Below, in pieces: positions 17,286 to 24,872 of a DNA stretch of 24,937 bases. The position numbers were made by a program, and so were the translations under genes. The DNA comes from Porticoccaceae bacterium UBA2002. Lineage in GTDB: Bacteria; Pseudomonadota; Gammaproteobacteria; Pseudomonadales; Porticoccaceae. The stretch is taken from the NCBI GenBank assembly GCA_002334915.1, contig DDCQ01000020.1, forward strand, positions 49,168 through 74,104. Reading direction: 5' to 3'. The notes beneath the pieces are model-generated. The model did not search any database, was not told the origin of the DNA, and saw only the letters and a list, made by a program, of their open reading frames with translations. Every line of letters begins with the position of its first letter. Positions within the stretch are counted from its first letter, which is position 1.

Positions 17286-18317
17286 GTGGTTAAAATCGGT
17301 ATTGTAGGAGGAACAGGCTATACAGGAGCGGAATTACTGCGCCTATTGGCCGGGCACCCCAATGCTAAGGTTACTGTGATCACCTCGCGCACCGAGGCTG
17401 GCATACCAGTGTCAAACCTGTACCCCAGTCTCAGAGGCGTTGTGGATCTGTGCTTTTCTGAACCAGATGTAGATAGCCTTGCCAGCTGTGATCTGGTGTT
17501 TTTTGCCACTCCTCATGGTGTGGCGCAAAACACTGTGCCTGCCATTCTGGCCACTGGTACCAAAGTTATTGATCTATCTGCCGATTTTAGAATTAGAGAT
17601 ATCCCGCTGTGGGAACAGTGGTACGGACAGCCTCATGGCGCAGCTGAATTAGTGCCCCAGGCCGTCTATGGCTTGCCGGAATACAACCGCAGTGCCATTC
17701 AGTCGGCTGATCTGGTTGCCTGCCCTGGCTGTTATCCTACCAGCGTGCAGCTGGGCTTGATGCCGCTGCTGCAGGCCGGCTGTGTGGATATATCGGATCT
17801 GATTGCCAATGCAGCCTCTGGTGTCAGTGGCGCGGGCAGACAGGCCAGTGTCGCCAATCTGCATCCAGAGGTCAGTGATAGTTTTAAGGCCTATGCTGCA
17901 TCTGGGCACAGACATCTACCCGAGATTGAGCAGGGTCTGGCAGATATGGCAGGCTCAGAGGTGGGTTTAACATTTGTGCCCCATCTGCTGCCGATTAATC
18001 GCGGCATACATACCACCCTGTATGCCAATTTAACAGCTACAGAGGTCGATGTGCAGGCACTGTTCGAGCAATGCTATGCCAACGAACCCTTTGTGGATGT
18101 GTTGCCAGCGGGCAGTCATCCCGAGACAAGGTCGGTGCGCGGATCCAATTTCTGTCGCATCTCGGTCCATCGTCCCGGCAATGGCAAAAAAGTTGTGGTC
18201 CTGGTGGTTGAAGATAACCTGACCAAAGGAGCCTCGGGTCAGGCGGTGCAATGTATGAATATTATGTTTGCACTGCCAGAGACTGCCGGGCTGAGCATGG
18301 CCGGGATGGTACCCTGA
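17286..18317 (+). CDS. argC: N-acetyl-gamma-glutamyl-phosphate reductase
   Basis: 343 residues. NADPH-dependent reduction of N-acetylglutamyl phosphate to the semialdehyde, third step of arginine synthesis. The Rossmann motif [14 protein letters not shown] (8-21) and the catalytic C149 in ACPGCYPTS are clear, and [10 protein letters not shown] contains the partner histidine. The start is GTG with GAGG seven bases upstream. The stop overlaps the next start by one base (TGATG), so the DUF6776 gene is translationally coupled. Other arg genes are absent here, as in Pseudomonas where argC also stands near erpA and bactofilin. Confidence 0.95.
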   Translation: MVKIGIVGGTGYTGAELLRLLAGHPNAKVTVITSRTEAGIPVSNLYPSLRGVVDLCFSEPDVDSLASCDLVFFATPHGVAQNTVPAILATGTKVIDLSADFRIRDIPLWEQWYGQPHGAAELVPQAVYGLPEYNRSAIQSADLVACPGCYPTSVQLGLMPLLQAGCVDISDLIANAASGVSGAGRQASVANLHPEVSDSFKAYAASGHRHLPEIEQGLADMAGSEVGLTFVPHLLPINRGIHTTLYANLTATEVDVQALFEQCYANEPFVDVLPAGSHPETRSVRGSNFCRISVHRPGNGKKVVVLVVEDNLTKGASGQAVQCMNIMFALPETAGLSMAGMVP

Positions 18318-19021
18318 TGATTGAGGGTAAGCCTATTGTTATCAATTACCGGCCAGGGCAAAAATATGTACTTATAGCTCTATTTCTGGGGTCTGTTGCT
18401 GCGCTGCTTTATCTGGGCAAGCTGTGGGGAACTATGCTCTCCAACCAGCAAATGGATGAGATGGTGCGTCTTGAGGAAAAGACGGTCGAACTGCAGAGTC
18501 AGCTTAGTGAAAACTCTGCTGAGTTGAGCCGCGTTGCCCTCAGCGCTGAAGTTGATATGGCAGCATTGGAAAAGAGCCGCCAGGAAATGATTGGGTTGCA
18601 ACGCCAGATCTATCAGCGGGACGAGGAACTCAAACTATACCGAGAGCTGCTGCAGGATAATAATCAGCCCAATGGCCTGTCGGCGAGTGATCTTAATCTG
18701 ACTGCCCTTGAGGATGGCCGCATTCGCTATCGTTGGGTGGCCAGGCAAAAGACCGCCAAAATGAAAAATTTAAGCGTCTATGCCGAGATGTGGGTAATAG
18801 GACGCCAGGGTGAAGAGGAGGCTACTCTGTCTCTGGCTGACCTTGATGATCAGGTGAAACGATTGCCAATTAAACGGGAATTTAAGTATTTTTCGATCAT
18901 TCAGGGCATTTTAGAGTTGCCCGAAGGCTTTGAACCTGAGAAGGTGAGGGTCACCCTGAGATATACTTGGATGGATAAATTACAATCCGATCACAAATTT
19001 GATTGGAAACTTGAGGAATAA
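18317..19021 (+). CDS. DUF6776-type membrane-anchored coiled-coil protein
   Basis: 234 residues. A short cytoplasmic N-terminus (1-16, with NYRPGQKY) leads into one membrane helix (about 17-34, VLIALFLGSVAALLYLG). A long coiled coil follows (about 42-113, MDEMVRLEEKTVELQSQL onward), then a beta-rich C-terminal domain (about 125-234). I recognise it as the DUF6776 type found between argC and bactofilin in gammaproteobacteria; function unknown. By topology the coiled coil and C-terminal domain should be periplasmic. The start overlaps the argC stop by one base, and bactofilin begins three bases after its stop. A role as a membrane partner of bactofilin is inference from this tight pairing. Confidence 0.75.
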   Translation: MIEGKPIVINYRPGQKYVLIALFLGSVAALLYLGKLWGTMLSNQQMDEMVRLEEKTVELQSQLSENSAELSRVALSAEVDMAALEKSRQEMIGLQRQIYQRDEELKLYRELLQDNNQPNGLSASDLNLTALEDGRIRYRWVARQKTAKMKNLSVYAEMWVIGRQGEEEATLSLADLDDQVKRLPIKREFKYFSIIQGILELPEGFEPEKVRVTLRYTWMDKLQSDHKFDWKLEE

Positions 19022-19024
19022 AGC

Positions 19025-19480
19025 ATGTTTGGCATGAAAGACAGCGAGAGCGCAAACCCATTTTCGTCTGGCGCCACTACTCTGATAGCAGAGGGGACAG
19101 AGGTTGAAGGAGATCTAAATTTCAAAGGCAATTTGGAGATTCAGGGTACGGTCATCGGCAATATACTGTCTGATGATGAGAATGCGCGGGTGCGAATTCT
19201 TCAGGGAGGATCGATTCAGGGAGAAGTATGGGTTTCTCAGGTTGTGGTCAATGGCCATATCAAAGGTGATATTTTTGCCAGCAAGCAGGTCAAGCTGGCT
19301 TCAAAAGCCGTGGTTGAAGGCAATATCCACTACAATCTAATTGAGATTGAGCGTGGTGCAGAGGTTGTTGGCAGTTTTGTGCATGAACAGCCGCAGACCA
19401 ATGTAACGGCATTCCCTAAAGAAGGGCGTGCAGAAGACGGTGCCGAGACGACAAAGAAGGCCGAAAAGCAGTCGATATAA
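19025..19480 (+). CDS. Bactofilin
   Basis: 151 residues. Bactofilins polymerise without nucleotide into filaments that scaffold cell-wall enzymes at defined sites. The core (about 18-115) shows the periodic glycine/valine beta-helix rungs typical of the family: VEGDLNFKGNLEIQGTVIGNI, IQGEVWVSQVVVNGHIKGDI, VVEGNIHYNLIEIERGAEVVGSF. The N-terminal 17 residues and the C-terminal 35 (rich in Lys, Glu and Ala) are the usual disordered tails. It is cytoplasmic and membrane-associated, with no signal peptide. Its start is three bases past the DUF6776 gene, and an M23 endopeptidase, an enzyme class bactofilins often organise, lies 2 kb away. Confidence 0.92.
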   Translation: MFGMKDSESANPFSSGATTLIAEGTEVEGDLNFKGNLEIQGTVIGNILSDDENARVRILQGGSIQGEVWVSQVVVNGHIKGDIFASKQVKLASKAVVEGNIHYNLIEIERGAEVVGSFVHEQPQTNVTAFPKEGRAEDGAETTKKAEKQSI

Positions 19481-19535
19481 GTAATATAAGCTGACCAGAT
19501 CGGATGGTTGGATGGTCGGAGGACAGGAAGTAAAG

Positions 19536-19889
19536 ATGTCAGGTATACAAACATTTACACCAACGGCGCTGGAAGTAACTGAACGCGCCGTTGCCAAAGT
19601 GCAGAGCCTTAAAGCTGAAGAGGATAATGACGACCTCAAATTGAGAGTCTATGTTACCGGCGGAGGCTGCTCTGGGTTTCAGTATGGCTTCTCTTTCGAA
19701 GACAACATGGCCGAGGACGACACGCCAGTATCGCGAGACGGGGTAACCGTGCTTATTGATTCGCTAAGTTTTCAGTATCTCGCCGGTTCTACGGTTGACT
19801 ATGAAGAGGGGCTAATGGGTTCCCGCTTTATTATCACCAATCCCAATGCCTCTACTACCTGCGGTTGCGGGGCTTCATTTTCGATCTAA
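19536..19889 (+). CDS. erpA: Iron-sulfur cluster insertion protein ErpA
   Basis: 117 residues (E. coli 114). An A-type carrier that delivers Fe-S clusters to targets such as IspG and respiratory enzymes. The three cluster-binding cysteines are C45 (GGGCSGFQY), C109 and C111 (TTCGCGASF). [14 protein letters not shown] and [14 protein letters not shown] are the other family blocks. The ATG at 19536 has AGGAAG upstream. An in-frame start at 19512 would add eight unrelated residues. It follows bactofilin by 55 bases and is followed closely by the DsrE-like gene. Confidence 0.95.
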   Translation: MSGIQTFTPTALEVTERAVAKVQSLKAEEDNDDLKLRVYVTGGGCSGFQYGFSFEDNMAEDDTPVSRDGVTVLIDSLSFQYLAGSTVDYEEGLMGSRFIITNPNASTTCGCGASFSI

Positions 19890-19903
19890 GAAGGACATTA
19901 CCT

Positions 19904-20359
19904 ATGAAAAGGATTTTCATGTTACTGCTCTTGCCAGCGCTGGCTCAGGCCCTGCCCACAGAGCCAGCCGCCCCTATCGCCACGGAATACGATGCCACCA
20001 ACGGGTTGATTGCCAGGCTTGATTTTGAGCAGGCCGATCAGATGGTTGAGGCACTGCTGCGTGTAGAAGCCTATTACGAGCAGCAGGGCTTTGCCGAGAG
20101 TCACCCGCCTGTGGCTTTTGTAATCTTTGGCCCGCCAGTGGCTATTTTCTTTAAAAATAATTACGCCAAAAATAAGCAGATTGTCGATCTCGCCGCCCGG
20201 TTGACGGCATTAAAAGTGATTGATGTCAAAGTCTGTGAGTTCAGCTATCAGGCTGAGGGGCTGGATAGCGACAACCTTCTGCCCTTTGTCAGTACCGTGC
20301 CTTTTGGGCCCGATGAGGTCACCAGATTAGTCGAAGAGGAACGCTACAGATACTTCTAG
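19904..20359 (+). CDS. Secreted DsrE/DsrF-like protein
   Basis: 151 residues. The N-terminus MKRIFMLLLLPALAQALP is a short signal peptide with a likely cut after ALAQA. The mature part matches the DsrE/F-like pattern: AFVIFGPPVAIFF, then a short loop, then LTALKVIDVKVCEFSY with a single cysteine C111, a loop containing DNLLPFVSTVPFGPDEVTRL and an aromatic end. DsrE-fold proteins trap or relay sulfur on such a cysteine, but many small periplasmic relatives have no known role. The assignment is by pattern, not by search. It starts 14 bases after erpA with AAGGA upstream, so it is probably co-expressed with the Fe-S carrier. It is convergent with anmK. Confidence 0.65.
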   Translation: MKRIFMLLLLPALAQALPTEPAAPIATEYDATNGLIARLDFEQADQMVEALLRVEAYYEQQGFAESHPPVAFVIFGPPVAIFFKNNYAKNKQIVDLAARLTALKVIDVKVCEFSYQAEGLDSDNLLPFVSTVPFGPDEVTRLVEEERYRYF

Positions 20360-20376
20360 TGCTGCAGGTCTAGCCT

Positions 20377-21483
20377 CTAGGGTAGATATAGCCCGCCGAG
20401 AATCGTCTCCTGTTCGGCGCCAGTCACGGCAGCAATATTTCCAGTGCCAGCTTCCAGCCGCTGTTTGGCTAACCAGGCAAAAGCGCAGGCTTCCACCCAA
20501 CTGGGATCAAGGCCCAGGGCAATGGTCGAGTCTACTCTGGCCGGTAGCACCGCAGCGAGACTAGCCATCAGCGCGCCATTAAAGGCACCGCCACCACAGA
20601 TATATACCTCATCGACAGACAGGTCTAGACCATTGATTTCATCGGCAATGGTCTCAGCGGTAAGCTGCATCAATGTAGCCTGAACGTCCTGTGGCGCAAT
20701 GGCGGGGAGTTGGCTGAGTTGTTGCTCTAGCCACTGTTGGTGGAAGGCTTCGCGACCGGTACTTTTGGGAGCGGGCAGAGAAAAAAACGGGTGATTTTTA
20801 AGCTGTTTTAACAGAGTTTTATGGTTGCTGCCTCCTGCGGCCCATTCGCCGTCGGCATCGTAGTCTTTGGCTAAATATTTTTTACACCAGCTATCGAGCA
20901 GAAGATTGCCCGGGCCGGTATCAAAACCGGTGCAGTTTCCCTGGGCGGGTAGAACGGTAATATTGGCAATGCCGCCGATATTAACAATTACCCGATTAAG
21001 CTGTGAATCTGAAAAAAGTTGGTGATGAAAGGCAGGTACAAGTGGGGCCCCATGCCCCCCCAGTGCCATATCTTTGCGACGAAAGTCAGCGGCCACTGCA
21101 CAGCCAGTGCGCGCGGCAATAATATTGGGGTCACCAATTTGCTGGCTAAAACTGATATTGCCCTGACCTGGAGCAGAGTGGCGCACAGTCTGACCATGGC
21201 TGCCAATAGCTGCTACCTGATGTGCACCTATACCCAGCTCAGCCATTAAATTCAACGAAGCCTGGGCAAATAGCTCGCCCATTTGTTGGTCTGTCTCCCC
21301 ATAGAGCTGAACTGTATCCCTGCCGGGCTGGCAAAGGTCCTGGATAGCCTGCTTTAAATGATCTGGAATATTCTGGCTGAAGGTGCCCAGCAGTGTAAAT
21401 TCACCCTGATCGAAGCTCACTGCAGCGGCATCAATTCCGTCAATGCTGGTGCCTGACATCAGGCCAATATACAGGTTAGTCAT
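20377..21483 (-). CDS. anmK: Anhydro-N-acetylmuramic acid kinase
   Basis: 368 residues (E. coli 369). It opens and phosphorylates 1,6-anhydro-MurNAc to MurNAc-6-phosphate in peptidoglycan recycling. The N-terminal ATP-site signature is LMSGTSIDGIDA (8-19). IGSHGQTVRH, GGHGAPLVPAFHH, VNIGGIANIT and FDTGPGNLLLD are the other family blocks. The Asp after DTGPGN is conserved, and CGGGAFNGALM near residue 296 completes the second lobe. It starts nine bases after the M23 endopeptidase stop, which links cell-wall cleavage and recycling on one transcript. Convergent with the DsrE-like gene. Confidence 0.95.
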   Translation of the reverse strand: MTNLYIGLMSGTSIDGIDAAAVSFDQGEFTLLGTFSQNIPDHLKQAIQDLCQPGRDTVQLYGETDQQMGELFAQASLNLMAELGIGAHQVAAIGSHGQTVRHSAPGQGNISFSQQIGDPNIIAARTGCAVAADFRRKDMALGGHGAPLVPAFHHQLFSDSQLNRVIVNIGGIANITVLPAQGNCTGFDTGPGNLLLDSWCKKYLAKDYDADGEWAAGGSNHKTLLKQLKNHPFFSLPAPKSTGREAFHQQWLEQQLSQLPAIAPQDVQATLMQLTAETIADEINGLDLSVDEVYICGGGAFNGALMASLAAVLPARVDSTIALGLDPSWVEACAFAWLAKQRLEAGTGNIAAVTGAEQETILGGLYLP

Positions 21484-21492
21484 TAGAGACTA

Positions 21493-22830
21493 TTAATTGG
21501 CACTTGCATTATTGCGCTGCGCCGACGCGAGCTGAGTCGGCTGCTGATATTCAGCTAGCTTAGCCAGTCTGCTTTTAGTCGCCTTGAGAAAAGCAGCTTT
21601 TTCCGCTTTGGCAATGGGCTGAGACTGGGGTAACTTGACGGTGCGGGGGTTTCGATGCACCCCGTTAACCAGAAACTCATAGTGCAGATGGGGGCCTGTA
21701 GCATAGCCAGTTGAGCCTACGGTGCCGATTAACTGGCGCTGCCGCACGGTCTGGCCTTTGCGCACCTTCTTGCGATTGAGGTGCAGATATTTGGTAGTGT
21801 AGGTCTGGCCATGCTGAACAAATACATAGTTGCCATTGGCCTTGCTATATCCAGCGGCGATAACCTTGCCATCACCAGCGGAGTAGACAGGTGTACCTCG
21901 CGGCGCTGCATAGTCCACGCCTCTATGGGCCTTGATTTTTTTATGGATGGGGTGCTTACGGCGTAGATTGAACCCTGAACTTATACGGAATATATCCAAT
22001 GGCGTGCGCAGAAAGGCCTTGCGCATACTGCGGCCCTCAGGTGTGTAGTAATTACTGCGTCCTTCGCTGTTGGTGTAACGCACTGCCTGATAGGTTTTTC
22101 CGCGGTTAGTAAAGGAAGCGGCGATAATATTACCTGTCTCCAGCTTTTCACCTTCCAGGTATCTGTCTTCGTAGGTGAGAGAGAAAGAGTCTCCCCGGCG
22201 GATATCAAAGACAAAATCAATATCCCAGCCAAAAATATTGGCCAGTTCCATAATAAGCTTGTCGGGCAGATTGGCCTGTTTTCCTGACATATAGAGAGAG
22301 TCTTTAATAACACCCTCTCTATAACTTAGCAGAACCTCTGGTTGACGCAGTTTTTGCTCGGCAATGTAACTGCCGTTCTTATAAGTAAAGATATGGCTTT
22401 CAAGGGGCGACTTTATATAGTGCAGCTCAGCCAAAAGGCCGTCGCTATTGACGCCGAAGCGGAAAGTCTCGTCAGGATAGAGGTTGCGCAGAGCTTTGCC
22501 CGCCTTAGAGGAGGACACTTTATAGACATCTATAGGGCTTAATTTTGCACGCTGAAACAGAGTGGACAGATTGTCGCCACTGGCGACGCGCTGCTCTTTC
22601 CAGCTGAGGTCGAAATCGCTGTTCTCTGCAGCCTCAGGCGCTGGCGCCGGCTCTTCAATTAAAATGGCCACGGGCTCAGCTATTTGCCGTTTAACTTCAG
22701 TATATTTACCGGGATAGGCGGTCAGAGCGAGCAGACAGCCGGCCAGAGCCGACGAGACGATAAGATGGCGCCGCGGAAACTCACGAAATATTGAAAGCAA
22801 AAAACCGCTGAATTTTTGCAGGATACTCAT
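21493..22830 (-). CDS. M23-family peptidoglycan endopeptidase, MepM-like
   Basis: 445 residues. A basic N-terminus and one membrane helix (about 23-39, LIVSSALAGCLLALTAYPG) anchor it in the inner membrane facing the periplasm. An OapA/LysM-like region (about 80-130, VASGDNLSTLFQRAKLSPIDV) is followed by a MepM-type linker and the M23 domain (about 295-400). The zinc ligands H302 and D306 (AHRGVD) and H383 of HLHYEF, with H381, are all present, so it should be active. Such enzymes cut the D-Ala-mDAP crosslink. The last 40 residues are a basic tail. Promoter candidate at 22865-22894. Divergent from tyrS. Confidence 0.9.
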   Translation of the reverse strand: MSILQKFSGFLLSIFREFPRRHLIVSSALAGCLLALTAYPGKYTEVKRQIAEPVAILIEEPAPAPEAAENSDFDLSWKEQRVASGDNLSTLFQRAKLSPIDVYKVSSSKAGKALRNLYPDETFRFGVNSDGLLAELHYIKSPLESHIFTYKNGSYIAEQKLRQPEVLLSYREGVIKDSLYMSGKQANLPDKLIMELANIFGWDIDFVFDIRRGDSFSLTYEDRYLEGEKLETGNIIAASFTNRGKTYQAVRYTNSEGRSNYYTPEGRSMRKAFLRTPLDIFRISSGFNLRRKHPIHKKIKAHRGVDYAAPRGTPVYSAGDGKVIAAGYSKANGNYVFVQHGQTYTTKYLHLNRKKVRKGQTVRQRQLIGTVGSTGYATGPHLHYEFLVNGVHRNPRTVKLPQSQPIAKAEKAAFLKATKSRLAKLAEYQQPTQLASAQRNNASAN

Positions 22831-22864
22831 TGTAGAGGCACGCCAATATTTTCAAATTCGCACA

Positions 22865-22894
22865 ATTTTAGCCTGATTTATTAACAGGTTACAA
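22865..22894 (-). promoter_or_regulatory. Sigma70 promoter for the M23 peptidase-anmK transcript
   Basis: On the minus strand TTGTAA (22894-22889), an 18-base spacer and TAAAAT (22870-22865) fit sigma70. Transcription should start near 22858, about 28 bases before the peptidase start codon. Confidence 0.55.
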
Positions 22895-22903
22895 CGATAA
22901 CCT
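22886..22903. promoter_or_regulatory. Inverted repeat overlapping the -35 box
   Basis: AGGTTA-N6-TAACCT is a perfect inverted repeat with six-base arms (22886-22891 and 22898-22903). It covers the -35 of the peptidase promoter and may be an operator. No protein family can be named from it. Confidence 0.3.
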
Positions 22904-22942
22904 CGTGCTTTTTGATAAATATGTCGCGCAACGAGCCATAAA

Positions 22943-22972
22943 TTGTCAGCTAATAGGGCCGAATGGCATAAA
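22943..22972 (+). promoter_or_regulatory. Possible tyrS promoter
   Basis: TTGTCA (22943-22948), an 18-base spacer and CATAAA (22967-22972) on the plus strand, about 70 bases before tyrS. The -10 is imperfect. Confidence 0.35.
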
Positions 22973-23040
22973 TTCTTGTATTTGGCGCACCAATCTGTAG
23001 AGTTGGCGATCCTTGTAATTCAGCAGTGAAATCATTAGCA

Positions 23041-24345
23041 ATGAAGCAGAGTGGTAAGCAGTTAATTGAGCAATTACGTAGCCGTCGTCTGGTCGCGCAG
23101 ATGTCAGGTGATGAAGAGATCGAAGGGCATTTAGATCAGCCTCAGGTGGTCTACTGCGGCTTTGACCCCACAGCGGACAGCCTGCATCTGGGTCATTTGG
23201 TTCCTCTACTGGTGCTCAAACGATTTCAGGAAGCTGGGCACACCCCTATAGCACTAGTGGGCGGCGCCACAGGCATGATTGGCGACCCCAGCTTTAAAGC
23301 TGATGAGCGCAAACTTAATACTCCGGATGTAATTGCTGGTTGGGCCGATAAGATAAAGGGTCAGGTCAGTCAGTTTATTGATTTTGACGCTGCTGATAAT
23401 GCAGCAATAGTAGTCAACAACCTGGCTTGGACTGCGCAAATGACTGCGCTGGACTTTTTGCGCGATGTGGGCAAGCATTTTTCAGTCAACAATATGATTG
23501 CTAAAGAGTCCGTAAAGCAGCGTATTGACCGCGAAGGCTCCGGCATTTCCTTTACTGAGTTCTCCTACTCTCTATTACAGAGTCTGGATTTCGCTGAGTT
23601 GAACCGTCGCTATAGGTGCACGCTGCAGGTGGGCGGCAGTGATCAGTGGGGCAATATAGTCGGTGGTATTGATCTGGCCCGTCGTCAGAATCAGGCTCAG
23701 TGTTTTGGTTTAACAGTGCCCCTTATTACCAAAGCCGATGGCACCAAGTTTGGTAAAACCGAAGCCGGGGCTGTGTGGCTGGATGCCAAGAAAACCTCCC
23801 CCTACAGTTTTTATCAGTTTTGGCTCAATGTTGCTGATGCCGATGTGTATAAATTCCTTAGCTACTTCACTTTCCTTCCTCTGGAGGAGATTGAGACCAT
23901 TAAAGCTGCAGACGAGGCCGCCGAGGGGCGCCCTCAGGCTCAGGGGATTCTCGCTCGCGAGGCCACTGCGCTGGTCCATGGCCAGCAGGGTCTCAAGGCA
24001 GCAATGCGGATTACCCAGGCACTATTTAGTGGCGATCCAAATCAGCTGTCAGAGCAGGATTTTGAACAGCTGGGTCAGGATGGTCTGCCATTTTCGCAAC
24101 TATCCGACGCAGATTTGGTCGACAAGCCTCTAACTAATCTGCTGACGGATTGCGGCATGGCCAAAGCTGGACGTGAAGTAAAGGACGCCCTGGGGCGTAA
24201 TTCGGTGTTTATTAATGGGATTGCCAAGGGCGCTGAAGGCAATATGTCTGCCCCGCAAAGCTTCGCCATTGAGCATGCACTTCAGGGTCGCTTCTTTTTA
24301 GTGCGTCTCGGCAAGAAGAAATACCACCTGTTTGAGCGTATTTAA
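23041..24345 (+). CDS. tyrS: Tyrosyl-tRNA synthetase
   Basis: 434 residues, class I synthetase charging tRNA-Tyr. It is of the E. coli TyrS type: [15 protein letters not shown] with the HIGH motif HLGH at 49-52, [13 protein letters not shown], the tyrosine-pocket block VGGSDQWGN, and KFGKT (236-240) for KMSKS. The C-terminal S4 RNA-binding domain spans about 365-425. The ATG at 23041 matches the family start; an in-frame GTG at 23026 would add five residues. Neither has a strong ribosome-binding site. It directly precedes the rRNA operon, as I recall for Pseudomonas. Confidence 0.95.
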   Translation: MKQSGKQLIEQLRSRRLVAQMSGDEEIEGHLDQPQVVYCGFDPTADSLHLGHLVPLLVLKRFQEAGHTPIALVGGATGMIGDPSFKADERKLNTPDVIAGWADKIKGQVSQFIDFDAADNAAIVVNNLAWTAQMTALDFLRDVGKHFSVNNMIAKESVKQRIDREGSGISFTEFSYSLLQSLDFAELNRRYRCTLQVGGSDQWGNIVGGIDLARRQNQAQCFGLTVPLITKADGTKFGKTEAGAVWLDAKKTSPYSFYQFWLNVADADVYKFLSYFTFLPLEEIETIKAADEAAEGRPQAQGILAREATALVHGQQGLKAAMRITQALFSGDPNQLSEQDFEQLGQDGLPFSQLSDADLVDKPLTNLLTDCGMAKAGREVKDALGRNSVFINGIAKGAEGNMSAPQSFAIEHALQGRFFLVRLGKKKYHLFERI

Positions 24346-24370
24346 GCTCTTTTATCAGCACTTTAAGAGC
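24346..24370 (+). terminator. Weak hairpin after tyrS
   Basis: GCTCTT (24346-24351) and AAGAGC (24365-24370) can pair around a 13-base loop, starting right after the tyrS stop. No T-run follows, so it may not terminate on its own. Read-through from tyrS into the rRNA promoters is possible. Confidence 0.25.
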
Positions 24371-24396
24371 CGTCTGTAAATAAAACCAAATACTTG

Positions 24397-24424
24397 TTGA
24401 CAGTCTACTGCCTGTCTGTAGAAT
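24397..24424 (+). promoter_or_regulatory. rRNA operon promoter P1
   Basis: Consensus TTGACA (24397-24402), 16-base spacer, TAGAAT (24419-24424), then the GC-rich discriminator GCGCGCTCCC. Short spacing and a GC discriminator are hallmarks of stringently controlled rRNA promoters (ppGpp/DksA). An A-rich stretch at about 24376-24391 could be an UP element. Confidence 0.85.
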
Positions 24425-24550
24425 GCGCGCTCCCAACCGGGTGAGCCGCATTGAAAAACGCGGCAAAAAGCAGAAATTTAGCAGCACAATATTTATTTGA
24501 TTTCTCCTGTTGACATGTTCAATTGCGACGCTAGAATGCGCGCTCCCAAC
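24419..24550 (+). repeat. Direct repeat of promoter -10/discriminator
   Basis: A perfect 19-base direct repeat, 24419-24437 and 24532-24550, begins at TAGAAT and runs through GCGCGCTCCCAAC. The copies are 113 bases apart. The third promoter shares only the hexamers and spacing. Confidence 0.9.
24510..24537 (+). promoter_or_regulatory. rRNA operon promoter P2
   Basis: TTGACA (24510-24515), 16-base spacer, TAGAAT (24532-24537). The 19 bases from the -10 onward (24532-24550) are identical to those at P1 (24419-24437). An AT-rich upstream stretch at about 24476-24503 is a likely UP element. Confidence 0.85.
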
Positions 24551-24623
24551 AGCAATGTTGAGACGCAAAATTAGTGTCAGATTTTGAGAGTGAAATTAAA
24601 GTTAAATAATTCACTTCGCACTG

Positions 24624-24651
24624 TTGACAAAGGGTCGGCGTCCTATAGAAT
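24624..24651 (+). promoter_or_regulatory. rRNA operon promoter P3
   Basis: TTGACA (24624-24629), 16-base spacer, TAGAAT (24646-24651), discriminator ACGCCCCCCG. The AT-rich region 24591-24612 is a likely UP element. This is the promoter nearest to 16S, so the leader is about 215 bases. Confidence 0.85.
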
Positions 24652-24677
24652 ACGCCCCCCGCTCAGATGAGCGAATC

Positions 24678-24756
24678 GTTCTTTAAAAATTTAATCAAGC
24701 AATGCGTGTGGGCACTTGCTAATTGATATTGGATAAATATATATCATAGGCAAGTG
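24678..24756 (+). promoter_or_regulatory. rRNA leader antitermination region (boxA-like) and hairpin
   Basis: GTTCTTTAAAAAT (24678-24690) resembles boxA (consensus TGCTCTTTAACAA), which recruits the Nus antitermination factors. A GTGTGGGCACTTG block follows, similar to the boxC region of other gammaproteobacterial rRNA leaders. CACTTGC (24713-24719) pairs with GCAAGTG (24750-24756), with an inner TGATAT/ATATCA stem, giving a stable hairpin. Confidence 0.65.
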
Positions 24757-24781
24757 ACTCATCGATTCATTTATGAATGTG

Positions 24782-24841
24782 ATAAGTTCAAACTTATGAA
24801 ACTGAGATTTTGAATGGTAAAGCAAGTTTTGCGTAACCATT
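24782..24841 (+). other. Two further hairpins in the 16S leader
   Basis: ATAAGTT (24782-24788) and AACTTAT (24791-24797) are perfectly complementary. AATGGT with GCAA (24813-24825) pairs with TTGC and AACCATT (about 24829-24841), with internal mismatches. These are probably pre-rRNA leader structures. The long RNase III stem cannot be tested because its partner lies beyond 16S, outside the window. Confidence 0.5.
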
Positions 24842-24872
24842 TCCTCGACTTAATTGGAGAGGTTAAAAGATT

